Part shown: piece by piece, positions 49,180-62,300 of the stretch
How the letters are laid out: each line of letters starts with the position of its first letter
Numbering within the stretch: position 1 is the stretch's first letter
Assembly (NCBI RefSeq): GCF_003383595.3
Contig: NZ_CP033058.2
Coordinates: 248,001-312,000, forward strand
Direction of reading: 5' to 3'
Length of the DNA stretch: 64,000 bases
Source of the DNA: Metamycoplasma phocicerebrale
GTDB lineage: Bacteria > Bacillota_I > Bacilli_A > Mycoplasmatales > Metamycoplasmataceae
Made by a program: the position numbers and the translations under genes
The notes under the pieces: model-generated
What the model saw: the letters and a program-made list of their open reading frames with translations, nothing else
Database searches by the model: none
What the model was told of the DNA's origin: nothing

Positions 49180-50133
49180 TTAAACATGTGTGTGAAAGCT
49201 TAGTAGTATTATTGTTATTACTATAGCTGCACTAAATGTTATAAAAGTAGAATATAAAGTTTTTGTATTCTTATTTCTAATATGAATAAATTCTGGTATT
49301 AATTCAAATACAGAAGTAAAAACAATAATTGCCCCCCCCATTGTTAATATTCCAGATTGAATTCATTTTAAAGTTCCTCCTAAAAATGTTCCGAAAAAAG
49401 CGCCCATAAATATAAAAGGAATAATTAAAATAAAAGTTAAAAAGTTATACATAACAGCTTTGCGTTTTTTTTCTCCATATTGAATTTGTCTAAAGTAGAC
49501 TATACTAATTTCAAATAAAATATGCAATGTAAAAGTGATTAATAACATTAAAGAACTAGAAAAAGTATTTTTAGATACGATTATTTTAAAAATTGTATAT
49601 CCAATAAAAAAACCATCTATAACTCTATGACTTAATAATAAAAGAATTGCTAATCATGCGGCCTTGGGATTATCTATATCTTTAAAAGAAATTAAGTGAT
49701 CTGAGTGATTATGTTCTTCATGTTCTGTATGAGGATCTATTTTAGCTTTTTTTATAAATAAGTATCTTCCGCCTATTACTAAACTAAATCCAATTAAAGC
49801 GCTTATACCCATAATGCCTACCACTGTTAAAGTTCTAATTATTTCTGAACTTTGAACAAAAGTTCCACCGTGCGTATAGCTTTTGGCTATGTCGTACCCT
49901 TCTCTTAAAAAGCCAAAAGCTCCAAGCATTAAAAACATTCCTGTTGAAAAAGCATAAATGTAAATTAAAAAGTTTTTATTATTTCTTATTTTTTCTGTTT
50001 TTATTAGAGATAATAAACCCATTAGTAATAAAGGTAAAGCTACTAATATTGGTATATATACTAATAAATTTAGAAATAATAAGAGATAAAGATTTGCACT
50101 TGCTAAACCGGGCAATTCTCTAGTTATTATCAT
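49180..50133 (-). CDS. ZIP-family divalent metal transporter
   Basis: A 317-residue membrane protein with about eight helices. A cytoplasmic histidine-rich loop HTEHEEHNHSDH lies near residues 138-149. The paired helices LLSHRVIDGFFIGYTIF and LLITFTLHILFEISIVYF match ZIP helices IV and V (H-x(3)-DG and HE-type metal site, here H-x(3)-E). The protein ends FHTHV. It imports Zn2+ or a related ion. AGGAG precedes the ATG. It heads the unit with the two lipoproteins downstream, which might help in metal or nutrient capture. Confidence 0.84.
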
Positions 50134-50243
50134 TTTTCTCCTTAAATTAATATAATTGAGAGTTATATAAATATATTTATATTCTTTTTACCTAACTACA
50201 ATATTATACAATAATTTTATAACTATAATAATAAAAAAAATGA

Positions 50244-50249
50244 TAAAAT
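50244..50249 (+). promoter_or_regulatory. -10 element, near-leaderless
   Basis: TAAAAT nine bases before ATG 50259 with no Shine-Dalgarno. Confidence 0.45.
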
Positions 50250-50258
50250 TTATATGTT

Positions 50259-52130
50259 ATGATAAAGAAAAACAAAATATTAAGAATAATTGGAGTCATA
50301 AGCCCCATTGCTTTTTCATTAATTCCGATTAGTTGTATTTATAATAAAAAATTTAAAAAAGATGTTTATTTAGATATTAATAAAATATCTAGAGTATTTC
50401 TTAATAGATTATCTTTAAATCAAATTGCTTCTATTGAAAAAGATGAAAAAATATTTTATTATTTTGATGAAAATGGTAAACATAAATTTGAAGATGTAAA
50501 AATTGAAAATAATAAAATGTTTTTGAAAAAAAATAATACATGAATAGAATATAAACCTGATTATCCAATAAGAAACAATTGAAAGCAAAAAATTTCAAAA
50601 AATAACAATATAACTATTTTTGATTCTGAAGAAAATAGTGATATTAATAGTTTTTTAGTTGAATATGATTTTGACATAATAGATTCTGCCGGAACTTTTA
50701 ATGATGAATGATTTAGTAATTTATCAATTTTAAAGGGAAAGGATTTTAATCGTCGCAATGGCGACCCTTATTTTGAAGATATGCAAACTATAATTTTTCG
50801 TTTAAATCAAGATATCGAATTAAATTATTCAACAATGAATAGAAAATATTTAATTAATTCTAAAAAAGAAAAAACTTTATACTCAAGTTGAATTCAGCCT
50901 CAATATATTCAAGCTGCAGCTTTTTTAGGGAACGAACATAAAAATCAAAGAGAGCTTTTTAGCAACATTTTAAAGTTATATTTAAATAAGTTTAATGTTA
51001 ATGTTGGCAGTTTAGAAATAGATTGAAATGATACAAGTATAGTTGAGTCATATTCGGAAAATGGAGACTATATAAAATTTAAAATAAAAAGTATAAGGGA
51101 CTGAAATGGTAATGAATTAATGTCTCAAGAAAACAAACAAAAACATTATTATTTGAATGGTTTTAGAACATATAAAACAAATGGTAAATTTGGTGTTGGG
51201 AATAAAGGTTTAAAAGAAAATCTGCCCTTGTTTACAGACTATATTGAAAATCCACTTTTGAAGATGGATGGAAAGCAATATTTAACAATAATTGATAACA
51301 TTAACCACTTTATAAAATCATCTACTTCTCCCGAATATTGGAATGTTAAGGGACTAATGTATTTATTTAATACTTTTAAAGATGAAATTTTTCAAATTGA
51401 TATTCCTGAATATAAAAAAAATGAAGATTTAGAATATAAAATAATTGATTTCCAATTTAGTGATTATTTTGATACAAATCAAATTTTTAAAGCTATTGTT
51501 AGAGTAATAAAAAAAGATCAAACTTATAAAGATTATATTTGGCTAAGTTCTAACTTCGATGATCACGGTCATAGGTTTAAGGGTTTAATATTTAATAATG
51601 TTAATGAGCAGAATTTGAGCCCTAATGATATTTATTCGTTTAAACCGGATAATAAAGGGATAATTAAAGGAATTTCTCTTGATGATTTTGTTAATTCAAA
51701 CCAAAATAGTGCTTTTATGCAATCATTAAATAGAGCTTCAGACAAGATGAATAATTTATTTAATTATTGAAATAATGATAGTAGACAACATTTTGAACCA
51801 TCACTTTTAAATACTAATTCTTATCAAATTCAAGTATTTAATTCTTATTTAAATAATTATTTATTAGCTTATGCTTTAGAAAACGAATCCAAAAAAACTT
51901 TAAGTGGAGTCAAAAGAATTGATATTGAATTAAAGCCAGAAAAAAATAAAGTTGGAAGATTGTATTTTGAATTAAAATTTATGAGTTTCAGTGATGATAA
52001 AGATAGGAATTTTAAATCTAAAAATGAAAAAGAAATAGCAAGAGCAGAGCTTTATTGAAACTATTTTAAAGGTTATAATAAACAAGATGATATAAACACT
52101 TTTACTCTTAAAAAATATGAAAGGTTTTAA
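50259..52130 (+). CDS. lipoprotein, function unknown
   Basis: A 623-residue lipoprotein with signal MIKKNKILRIIGVISPIAFS and an ISC lipobox (Cys26). Under the standard code it appears as several fragments split at TGA Trp codons. The mature part is aromatic- and Asn-rich with WIQPQYIQAAAFLGNEH and ASDKMNNLFNYWN but no motif that I recognise. It is divergent from the ZIP unit and followed after one base by another lipoprotein gene, so the two are a pair. Possible partners in substrate capture. Confidence 0.75.
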
Positions 52131-52131
52131 T

Positions 52132-53157
52132 ATGAATTGAAAAAATAAAATGTTTTTAAAATATGCAAGCACTTTAAGCATTGTTTTGGTACCATTTTTT
52201 AGCATTTCTTGTATTAAATACCCAAACGATAAAGAAAATATTAATTTAGATGGATCTATTGATAATAAAGATGAAACAAAAGATTTTATTTTTAATCATG
52301 AAATTCCAAAAAAAATAAAAGAAATATATGGAAATTCCATAAGTGAACTTTTTTTAGAAGTTAAGGAAAAATATCGTAATTACCGAACAAAATATTTTAA
52401 TATTAATAGAAAATTAAAATCATTGTCTAAAAAAGTTGAAGCCTTAATTCCTGAACAAGGAATACCAGAAAATTCTGCCGAAATTGAAAAATTTTATAAT
52501 AAATGATTATTGGAGGATGGAAAAGATAGATGCAAATTAGCTAAATTATTTAATAAATATCAATTAATTTTTCAAGATGTTGATGCAGTTTTAAGTGATG
52601 TTAATTTGGTTTTTGATAATCAACAATTTTTAAAATTTATTAAAGTTTTGGATCAAAGAGAAAGCGGAATTGATATAAAGCAAGGTGAAATTCAAAATGC
52701 AATTATTTCATCATGAAAATTTTTAAAAAATCACTTATATAATAAAGCCAAAATTTCTAAAGAAGAAGATTTAGAAAAAATTAATATAGAATCAGATAAA
52801 AATTCTCATTCTCATTCTCACGCTATAATAAATTTAATGTTTGAAATGGGTCTTTGGCATTTATTATTAAAAAAGAATGTTTTAGATATTAATCAATTAA
52901 ACGAGTTTAAAAAAGATTATGCAACATTTAAGAAAAATGTTGTTGATAACATAGGACAAAGAAACTATGAATCAGATTATAAATTTTTAATTGATTTATT
53001 TGAAAATGAAATGGAATTAGAAGACAATAATAATCTTATGAATAAAATTTTTCAAACAAAAGCAGAAAAAATTATGAATCAGCTTAAAGCATTATTAAAT
53101 GAACAAATAAAAAAAGAAGGTTTGGAAAATGATATTTTTTTAGGTTGAAATGATTAA
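52132..53157 (+). CDS. lipoprotein, mostly helical, function unknown
   Basis: A 341-residue lipoprotein with the N-terminal segment MFLKYASTLSIVLVPFFSIS and Cys25 as lipobox cysteine. The mature part is helical, with a short Ser-His repeat NSHSHSHAIIN in the middle that could bind metal. It starts one base after the previous stop, so it is translationally coupled. An internal ATG at residue 7 would still leave the signal intact. No homologue recognised. Confidence 0.75.
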
Positions 53158-53389
53158 AAAAGTGTTAATTTATTTAAATTAATTAACATAGATTAAAACT
53201 AAGAAATCTTTTTTGCATAAAAAAACTAATTAAAGAAATAAAAATACCTTGATTTATAGCAAATTTGTATATTTTTTATATAAAAAAATCCAAAAATGGG
53301 TTTTTATCTATAAAATAAAATGCTAATATCTATGTTTAAGTAGGTAGAGAATTATAATTCTATTATAAAAAACAAGGAAAAGAGGTTGT
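53158..53389 (+). other. intergenic region upstream of the giant coiled-coil gene
   Basis: A+T-rich, no gene. A weak terminator-like hairpin (ATCC with GGGT inside A and T runs) lies at 53282-53306. TATAAA-like -10 candidates lie near 53350-53370, and AAGGAAAAGAGG (53374-53385) is the ribosome-binding region of the giant gene. Confidence 0.5.
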
Positions 53390-56300
53390 ATGAGTTCAAC
53401 AACAAAAAAGAAAAAATTAGCCATTATTTTAGGCTCCACTTTTAGTGCTCTAGCTGTTTCGGCTGGTGTTGCTGCTATTATAGCAACAAAATATGGAAAA
53501 AGAAAAAGTGGAACAGACAAAGATCAAAAAATACAAAACCCAGAAACCAATATTTCTGATAATGAACATTCAAAAGCAAGTACTTGAGATGCAACAGTTG
53601 ATAAAGATTACAAAGAATTGCGTAAATATATTGAAAAACTAATTAAAGCATTAAATATAGGTTCAAGCAATATTAAAAAATCTTTATCGATTGAAGATTT
53701 GAAAGAACAAATTGAAAAATTAGAAAAACACGTTGGCTTTGGAATTGATACTATTGATATTATTAACAAAAGCTTACAAAAACTTCAATCTAATAAAGAT
53801 AAGCATGACACTTTAAGTCAAGATAAAAAAGCTTTAGAGTCCGCTCTTGAAAAAGCAAAGGATGCTTTGGATCAAGGAAAAGCAAAATTAGCTGAAAAAT
53901 TAAAAGAAGTGGAAAAAGTTAAAAACGAAGCCAAAAAGTTAATTGAAAAAATTAATAGTGAAGTTGAAAAATCTAAAGGAGCTTTAATTAAAGCGGAATT
54001 TGAAGAATTTATAAATTCATTAAATCTTCTTATTGGTACAGGGAATATTATTAAAGAAAAATTAGATTTATTTAATGAAACTAATTTATCAAATCAACTA
54101 AAAGAAGCGCTTGATAAAGCACAAGAAGCGGTAAAAGAATTAAAAAATAAATTAAATTCTCAAACTTTAGAACAAGAAAAAGAAAATTTAAAGAAATTTG
54201 CTAATAAATTTAAAGAAGATGCAAAAAAAGCAATCGAAGAATCAAAAAATGCTTCATCAATAGAAGAACTCAAATTAGCAATTGACAATATTAATTCTCT
54301 TATCAAAATTGGAGAGGAAGCTTCTAAAAAAGCTAATGAATTAAATTTAAATGATATTAAGCAATCAATTGATGAAACTTTAAAAGAACTTAAAGATCAA
54401 ACAAAAGATCTTGATACTAAATTGAAACAAAAGCAAGAAGAAGAAGAAAAATTAAGACAAGAAACAACCGCCGCTATTGAAGCTTTAAACAAAGCAATAG
54501 AAGAAGCTAAGAAAGCAAAATCAATTAATGAAATGAATTTAGCAATAGCTCATTTAGAAGAAGCTATTACAAAAGCAAATGAACTTAAAGAAAAATTAAT
54601 TAAAGCTAAATTAGATGAATTAAAAACTGAATTAGAATCTGCAATCAATAGAGCTGCAGACATTTTAAAACAAACTCAAGAAAAATTAAAAATAGAAAAA
54701 GAAAGAATTCAAGCAATTAAAAATAGTTTAATTGAAAACACCAATAAATTAAACCAAGAAACCTTGAATACAAAAACTAAAACAGATATTACTTCGTTAA
54801 CTGAAGCATTGCAAAAGCTTAATGCAATTATTTCACAATCAAATGATTTAGATAACCAACTAAAAAATGATATTTCTAAAGATGCTTTCAAAGCAGAATA
54901 TGATACATTTAAAGAGGCTTTGGAAAAAGCAAAACAAGAATCAATCGATTCCCAAACGAGATTAAATGAATTAAAAAACGCTAAAGATGAATTAGATAAA
55001 AAAGTAAAAGCAGCTATTCAAAAAGCAGATGCTGCCATTTCTGAGGCAAATGCAAATAAAGAAAGTGAAGATTTAGTAATTTTAAGCTCAACATTAGAAA
55101 AACTTTCAAAAGCTAAAACTGAACTTGAAAATGTTAAGACATTAGCGCAAAATGTAAATGATACAGAAAATATTAATAAGTTAGATCAAAAATTACAAGA
55201 AGTAAATAATGCAACAACACTAATTAATAACCAAAAACAAAAAATTGAATTGGAAAATGAACAACTGGAACAAGAAAAACAAAAAATTAAAAAACAAATA
55301 GAGGATTTGCAAGAAAAAATTGATTCTACTACTAATGTACTAAATTCAAATGATAAAAATTTGATTGTAAATGCCAAAAATGCTTTAGAAACTGAAATGA
55401 ACAAGGCCAAAACTTTATATGAAAAAAATAAAGATAAAGCCAAATTAACAGAAGATAATCAAAATTTAAAAAATAAAATTGATGCCGCAGAAGATGCATT
55501 TAATAAAGCCAAAGAAGCAATCCAAAACATTGAAAATAAAGAATTAGAAATAACTACCGAAGCAAATGAAGCTAAAAAATCACTAAAAGAAGCTACTGAA
55601 GCTGCTAACGAGGCTTTAAAAAATAATGATTTAGATGCCCTAAAAGAATCGCAAAATAAATTAAAAGATGCAATTCAAAAAGCAGAAGAAGCAAAAAATA
55701 AAGCTACTGATAATAACATGTCTACTTTAGCTGAAGAATTAAAACAAAAAATAGATGAAGCTAAAGTTTTAGAGCAACAAGTTAAAGACAAAATTGCTGA
55801 AGAAGAAGCTAAAAATATAGAAGTTAATAAACAAAAGATAAATGACGAAATTAGTAATCTTGAAGCCGCTATAAATGAAGTTAATGAAGCTTTAAAAGAA
55901 GAAAATAAACACAATTTAGAAAAAGCGACTCAAGCCTTAGATAATATTAAATTGGCTTTAGAAAAAGCTAATGAAACAAAAGATAATTTAGCATCTAATC
56001 AAGCTAAATATCAAACAGAATTTGATAATTTAAAAAATAAAATAAATGATGCCAACGATAAGAAAGCATCTATTTCAACTCGTAAGGATGAAATTGTTCA
56101 AGAAAGAAAAGACGCTGATTCTCAATTTGATAACACCAAGAATTCTTTTGATACAAATTCTAATGAATTTGAAACAAACAAGAATGATTTATCTAAAGTA
56201 ACTCAAGTTATACCAAAACTTGAAAAAGATTTAGAAAATATAAATAAATTGATTGAAAAAGCAACTGAAATTCAATATGATGAATTAAAAAGTAAGGCAC

Positions 56301-59300
56301 AAAATTTAAAAACTCAAATTGAACAAAAATTAACAGAAGCAAGAAATAAAAAATCCGCTTTAGAAAGTGCTGCCGAACAAGAAAGACTAAGAATTGAAGA
56401 GTTGAAAAGAAAATTGCAAGCTTCAAAACAATCATTAGAAGCAGCTATTCAAAACCTTAATAATGCTCAAGGCTTAGACGAACAACAACAAAAATTAGAT
56501 GAATTAATTCAAAAAATTCAAGAAGCAAATCCTAATACTAATATAGCGGATATAGATAAAACTCAAAACGTTAAAACAGAATATGAAGCATTTAAACAAA
56601 AATATGATGAAGCTACAATTTTAAAACAAACTAAAGAAACAGAAATTGCAAATTCTAAGAAAAATATAGAAGACAAAGTCAAAGCTTTAGAATTAGAAAC
56701 CGAAACTGCATTAAATGAAGCTGATAGTGCTATTTCAAATAAAAATAAAAACGACTTACAATCATCATTATCAAAACTTAACGATTTAAAAACTAAATTA
56801 GAAGCTTTAGTTTCTGAAATTGAACCTAAGGGTTATAAAACTCAAACAGATAAGGCTAAAGAGTTATTAAAAAATGTTTCTGATAAAAATAATGAAGTAG
56901 ATAATGAATTAAATGCTGAAACTAATAGAATTGAGCAAGTTAAAACTGAATTAGAAGAAGCAAAAGATAAATTGCATGCCGCCAAAGAAGCTGCTACAAA
57001 TAATTCAAATAATATAGACAAATTAAAAGAAGCTCTTACTAAATTAGAAGCTCAACACGGCTTATCTCAAGCTAAATTTACTGAACATAATATAACTAAA
57101 AATCAATCAATTCCAGAACTTAAACAAGCATTAGATGCCTTAGAAGCTGAATTAAATGGCTATAATGATTTCAAAAAAAACTTAGAAGATATTCAAAAAA
57201 ATAATGAAAAAGAAGTTAAAGAAGCGCTAGATAAAGAATTAGAAAAAGCCAAAGATGCTCTTGAAAAAGCTAATAATGCCGGAACCGATAAAACTAAATT
57301 AGAAGAAGCGAAAGAAGCTCTTGAAAAAGCCAAAGAAGCTTTAGAACAAGCTAAAAATAAAGCAAATGAAAAAGGCGATTCAAAATCCAAAGAAACAGCA
57401 GAAAATAAATTAACTGAAATTACAAATAAATTAACTGAAATTACAAATAAATTAGATGGGAAAATTGCTAAAGAAATAGAAGATGCTACTCTAGCATTAC
57501 AAAATTTAGTTTCAGAAGTGAATAATTTATCTGGCGTTGATGAATTAACTACAAAACTTCCATTATTAGAAACAGAAATTACTAATGCTACATCAACATA
57601 TAACAAATATAATAAAAATGAATATAAAGATAAAGTTTCTGTTCCTGAAAAACTAAATGCTCTAGATACTGCTATTAAAGCAGCACAACAAACTAAGACA
57701 ACAAAAACTAAAGAAAGAGATAATAAAAAAGAAGCTACCAAAAATATCTATAATGAAGCTAATAACAAAAAACAAGGTGCTTTTACATTAGCTCAAAATG
57801 CAGGAGAAGATTCAACTAAATTACAATCTGCTTTAGATGCTCTAAAAGAGGCGTTGCAAGAAGCAGAGGCTGCTAAAAATTTAGCAACTGTTAATAAATA
57901 TAATAAATATGTCGAAGATTCTCAAACTTTAATTAATGAAATAAATACAAAGATTGAAAAAATTAAAGAAGACTTAGAAAAAGCAAAAGGTGAAGATGCT
58001 AGAGTAGAAGCTCTTAAAACTGAATTAAATAGAATAATTGAAAAATTGAAGGCGGCTAAAGATGCAGCAACTAATGCTCAAGGCAACATTGATGATTTAG
58101 ATTTAAAATTGCCTATTTTAAATCAAAAAAATGCAGCCGCAATTGCAAAACATAATCTAGAAAATATTGAAAAAAATACTAAACACAATAGTTTAAAATC
58201 TACTTTAGAAGAATTAAAAACTTTAACAGATCAAGCAACAGAAACTCATAGAACATTAAATGAGGAAAATGAAAGAAATAAAAAAGAAATTGTTGATGCC
58301 TTAAAGGTTCAACAAGATGCTTTTGCTTCACTTAATTTAGAAATTATAGAAGCTTTAAACTCTAAAGAAATTTCTAAATTGCAAAGCGTTATTACAAAAT
58401 TGGAAAAAATCCAAACCGATACCACAGCGGTAAAAACTAACGCTTCAAATAAACACTATTCTTCTAAAGTTACCGAAGCAGAAGCTTTATTAAATAATAT
58501 AAAAACAGAATTAACAAGACTTAATAAAACTTTAAAAGATGCTCAAAAATCAGAAGAAGAAAGAATTACTGGTGTTATTAAGGCTTTAGAAGATGCATAT
58601 AATGATTTAAAACCTAAAAAAGATGCTCTTGATACTAAAGATAAATATAATTCTATAAATTCAAACATTGGTACTGTAGAAACAGCAATTGATAATGCTA
58701 AAAATGTATATGATGAAAATAATAATACAAAAAATCAAGGTATACCTAGAATTAAAGAACAATTAGATAAATTAAATAGTCTTTTAAATGATTCAAAAAA
58801 CTCTATTCAAAATGCTAAAAATAAGGCAAAAGACATAAAAGAAGAATATGATGCATTATATATTAAATTCAAGAAAGAAGAATATAAGACCGCTAAAGAT
58901 CTTGAAAAAGATAGTGGAAATAATGTTCAAAAAATAAATGATGCTATTACTGCTTTGGAAACAGCTCAAAATAAAGTAGAACAAATCAAGACTGATGCAA
59001 ACGCAAAAGAATATCATGAAATAGATTCGGAAATAACAACCGATATAGCTGATATCAAATTATTAATTAAAAATTTAAAAGCTAAATTACAAACTGAAGA
59101 AAAAAGAATTGAAGAAGTTATTAAAGCTTTAAAAGCAGCACATGATGCTTTAAAACCTAAAAAAGATAACTTAGATGCACAAACTAAATACGATTCAATA
59201 AAATCTAATATATCAACACTAGAAGCTGAAATAGAAAAAGCAAAAAAAGTTTATGATGAATATAATAAGCCTACAAATCAAGCTATTGCTAATATTAAAA

Positions 59301-62300
59301 ATGAACTAGACAACTTAAAGAGCCTTCTTGATCAATCACAAACTTCTATTGATAAAGCAAAATTAAAAGCAAAAGTTATAAAAGATAAATATGACGGAAA
59401 ATATAATACTTTAAATTCTGTCGATTATAAAACTGCTAAGAAAAAAGCTGAAAATTGTGGAACTGAAATTCCTAAAATAAAAGAAGCTATTGAATTATTA
59501 GAAAAAGTTAAACCTAAATTTGAAACTATTAAAACAGAAGCAAATGCCGAAGGATACCACGAAAAAAATTCTTTAATAGAAAATAACATTTCAGATATCG
59601 AAATTTTATTAGAAAACTTAAGAACAAAACTACAAACAGAAACCGAAAAAGAACAAAGGCGTATAGCTGAATTAAAAACAAAATTGCAAAATGCTATTAG
59701 AGACCTAAATTCTAAAAAACAAAGCGCAGAAAACGCTAAAGAAAAAATCGATTCTTTGGAAGCTTCTTTAGAATCTTTAGGTTTAGAAATTACAAATGCA
59801 CAAAAAATTCATGATGAAGCAGCAAATGATCCTAAAAATAGTAATATTAGCGAAATTCAAACATTAATTGGTAATTTAAGTACAGCTTTAAATGAAGCTA
59901 GCACAAAGAAAGAAGAATTAACAACTAAATTAAATAATGATAAAAAAGCAATAGATGACGCTATATCACAACAAGAAAATTCTTACAATGAAAAAGTAGA
60001 TGAAATCAACGAAGCTCTGAACAATAAAATTAAAGCTAAATTAGAACGAGCTGATCATGATTTAAACATTATGATCGAAGCTCTAAAACATGCAAAAACA
60101 CAAGCTGAAGACAAAGAATATTCACAAGCAAAACAAAAAGCAGAAGAATTAATTGAAAACTATGACAAAAAATTAAAAGAAATTCAAAAAGCTTTAAATG
60201 AAAAATTAGAAAAAATTAATGAAGCTAAAGAAAAAATTAAAGAACAAATTAAAAAATTAAATGATAAATACGACAACGCAAAATTACAATTAAATAAAAT
60301 AGACCCATTAAAGGCTAAAATTGACTTATTAAATTCAGAATTAAATAACGCAAATAATTTACACAATAATATTTCGGCTGATGCAGCAATTAAAAATGAA
60401 CCAGAAATTGAAACTGCATTGCAAGAATTACAAGATAAAATTAGCGATATACAAAATAAAGTCAATCATGAGTTGAATATAAAGTTAGAAGAAAATAAGC
60501 AAGAATACCAAACTGAATACAACAAAGCCAAAGAGGCTTTTGACAATGCTAAATCACAATATGAAACTGATAAAAATTCAAAAGATAAAACTAAATATGA
60601 GTCTTTATTAACATTATTTGAAAGTATTTTAGAAGATGCTCAAAAAGCTTTACAAAAAGCTACAGATTTCGATTATGCTGAAGGTAAAACAAACTCTCAT
60701 TCTTTAATTGATGAAACAAATGAATTAAAATCGGATATTGAAAATAGATTACATTTTGAAGAATATCGAGAAAAATATTTAAATATGTTACAAAATGAAT
60801 ATATTTTGACATTTATTTATCGAAAAGAAGGAAATCAATTTAGAGAAGAAATTAAAAATTTAAATGTCCAAACCAATACAGAGCAAGACTTTAAGGATAT
60901 AATTGAAAGAGCAAAACAAGAAGCTAATAGTAATTTAGTTATTATAAATAAAATATTAGAACGTTTAAACTATATTTATACGCAAGCTCAAGTTGATAAT
61001 ATGCATTGAAATGGCACAAATTTAGATAGTTTTAAAATTAAATTAGATGAAACTTTAAAGCATGTATGAACAACTGATAAGAACACTCAAAATACAGCAC
61101 ATTCAATATATATGGGCACAATTAACGATACTACTACAGTTCCAGGAAAACAAGGAGAAAAAGATGTTTTATTAAAAGTTGCAGAAATAGTAGAAAATAA
61201 ACATAAATTGGCCAAAGGTTGAAAAACCTATTTAGAAAAAGCAAAATTCTTTATTGATAAAAGAGAACAGATTAAAAGTTGAAACATTGAAACATTGAAT
61301 ATTCCTGCTGAATATGTTTCATTAGTAGGTTTATATTCTCCACTTCATGGCTACTTTTCAATTGATATAGACTATAGCGAAGTATCTAATCAATTGCACA
61401 ATGTTACAGAAACAACAAGTTCTAATTATTCAAAATTCTTTAACTCTGATGGAACTTTAAAAGTTGATGATTCTGAAATAAATAAATTAACATCGCAATT
61501 AGATCAAATACTAGTCGATAAACCATTTTATAAATTAGAAACAAAAAGTGAATATGAAAATTATCTAAAACCTTATGCAGATAAACAAAAAGAAGTTCTT
61601 AGAGAAATAAATAAAATATCTCAAAAAGAATTAAAAAAATTAAGCATAGAAATAAAAGACCAAAGTAAATATGAACAAAAATTAATTAACCCATTAAAAA
61701 ATAAATTTAACCAAATGACTAATCCAACAAAATTTAATGAAATTTATAAAGAAATAGTTGAAAACAATGTAATAGGCTTAATTATTCAAAATTTAACAAA
61801 CACAACAAACATTTCTTTATCTGTTCCTAATAATTTTAAAAATATGCTTCCATCAGAATTTGGCAAAAATCATATTCATGAAACTAAATTGGACGGTTCC
61901 TTATCTCCAAACCATAGTTTTACAATAATTGATCACTCACCAAATGATAAAACAGGCATTATTAAAATTCAAGTTGAACTTAAATATAGCGACAATATTT
62001 ATGGATTAGAGTCTAAAAAAATATTAGAAAAAGAAATAACGGGATTTAATAAACAAAGTCATAGAAATTTAGAATATCGTCCTATTTTCAATTTTAAAAA
62101 TTCTCCATTTATAAAGAAAACTGATTTAGATAATTTTATTGAAGGAGACACTTCTTTTGAAGTTATTAAAAAACTTTTTAGCCCCTTCTCAAATAAAGGT
62201 TTTATAATTGAGTCTAATTTAGAGTTGCTTAAAAAATTTGAAATATACAACGTGAGTTTTGACGGAACCTGTGTAAAATTTACTTATGGAATAAGAACAA

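Noticed and set aside
54709-60465. Long minus-strand frames opposite the giant coiled-coil gene
   Set aside because: They are Ser/Phe/Leu-rich mirror images of Lys/Glu/Ala codons in the real gene and lack start signals.
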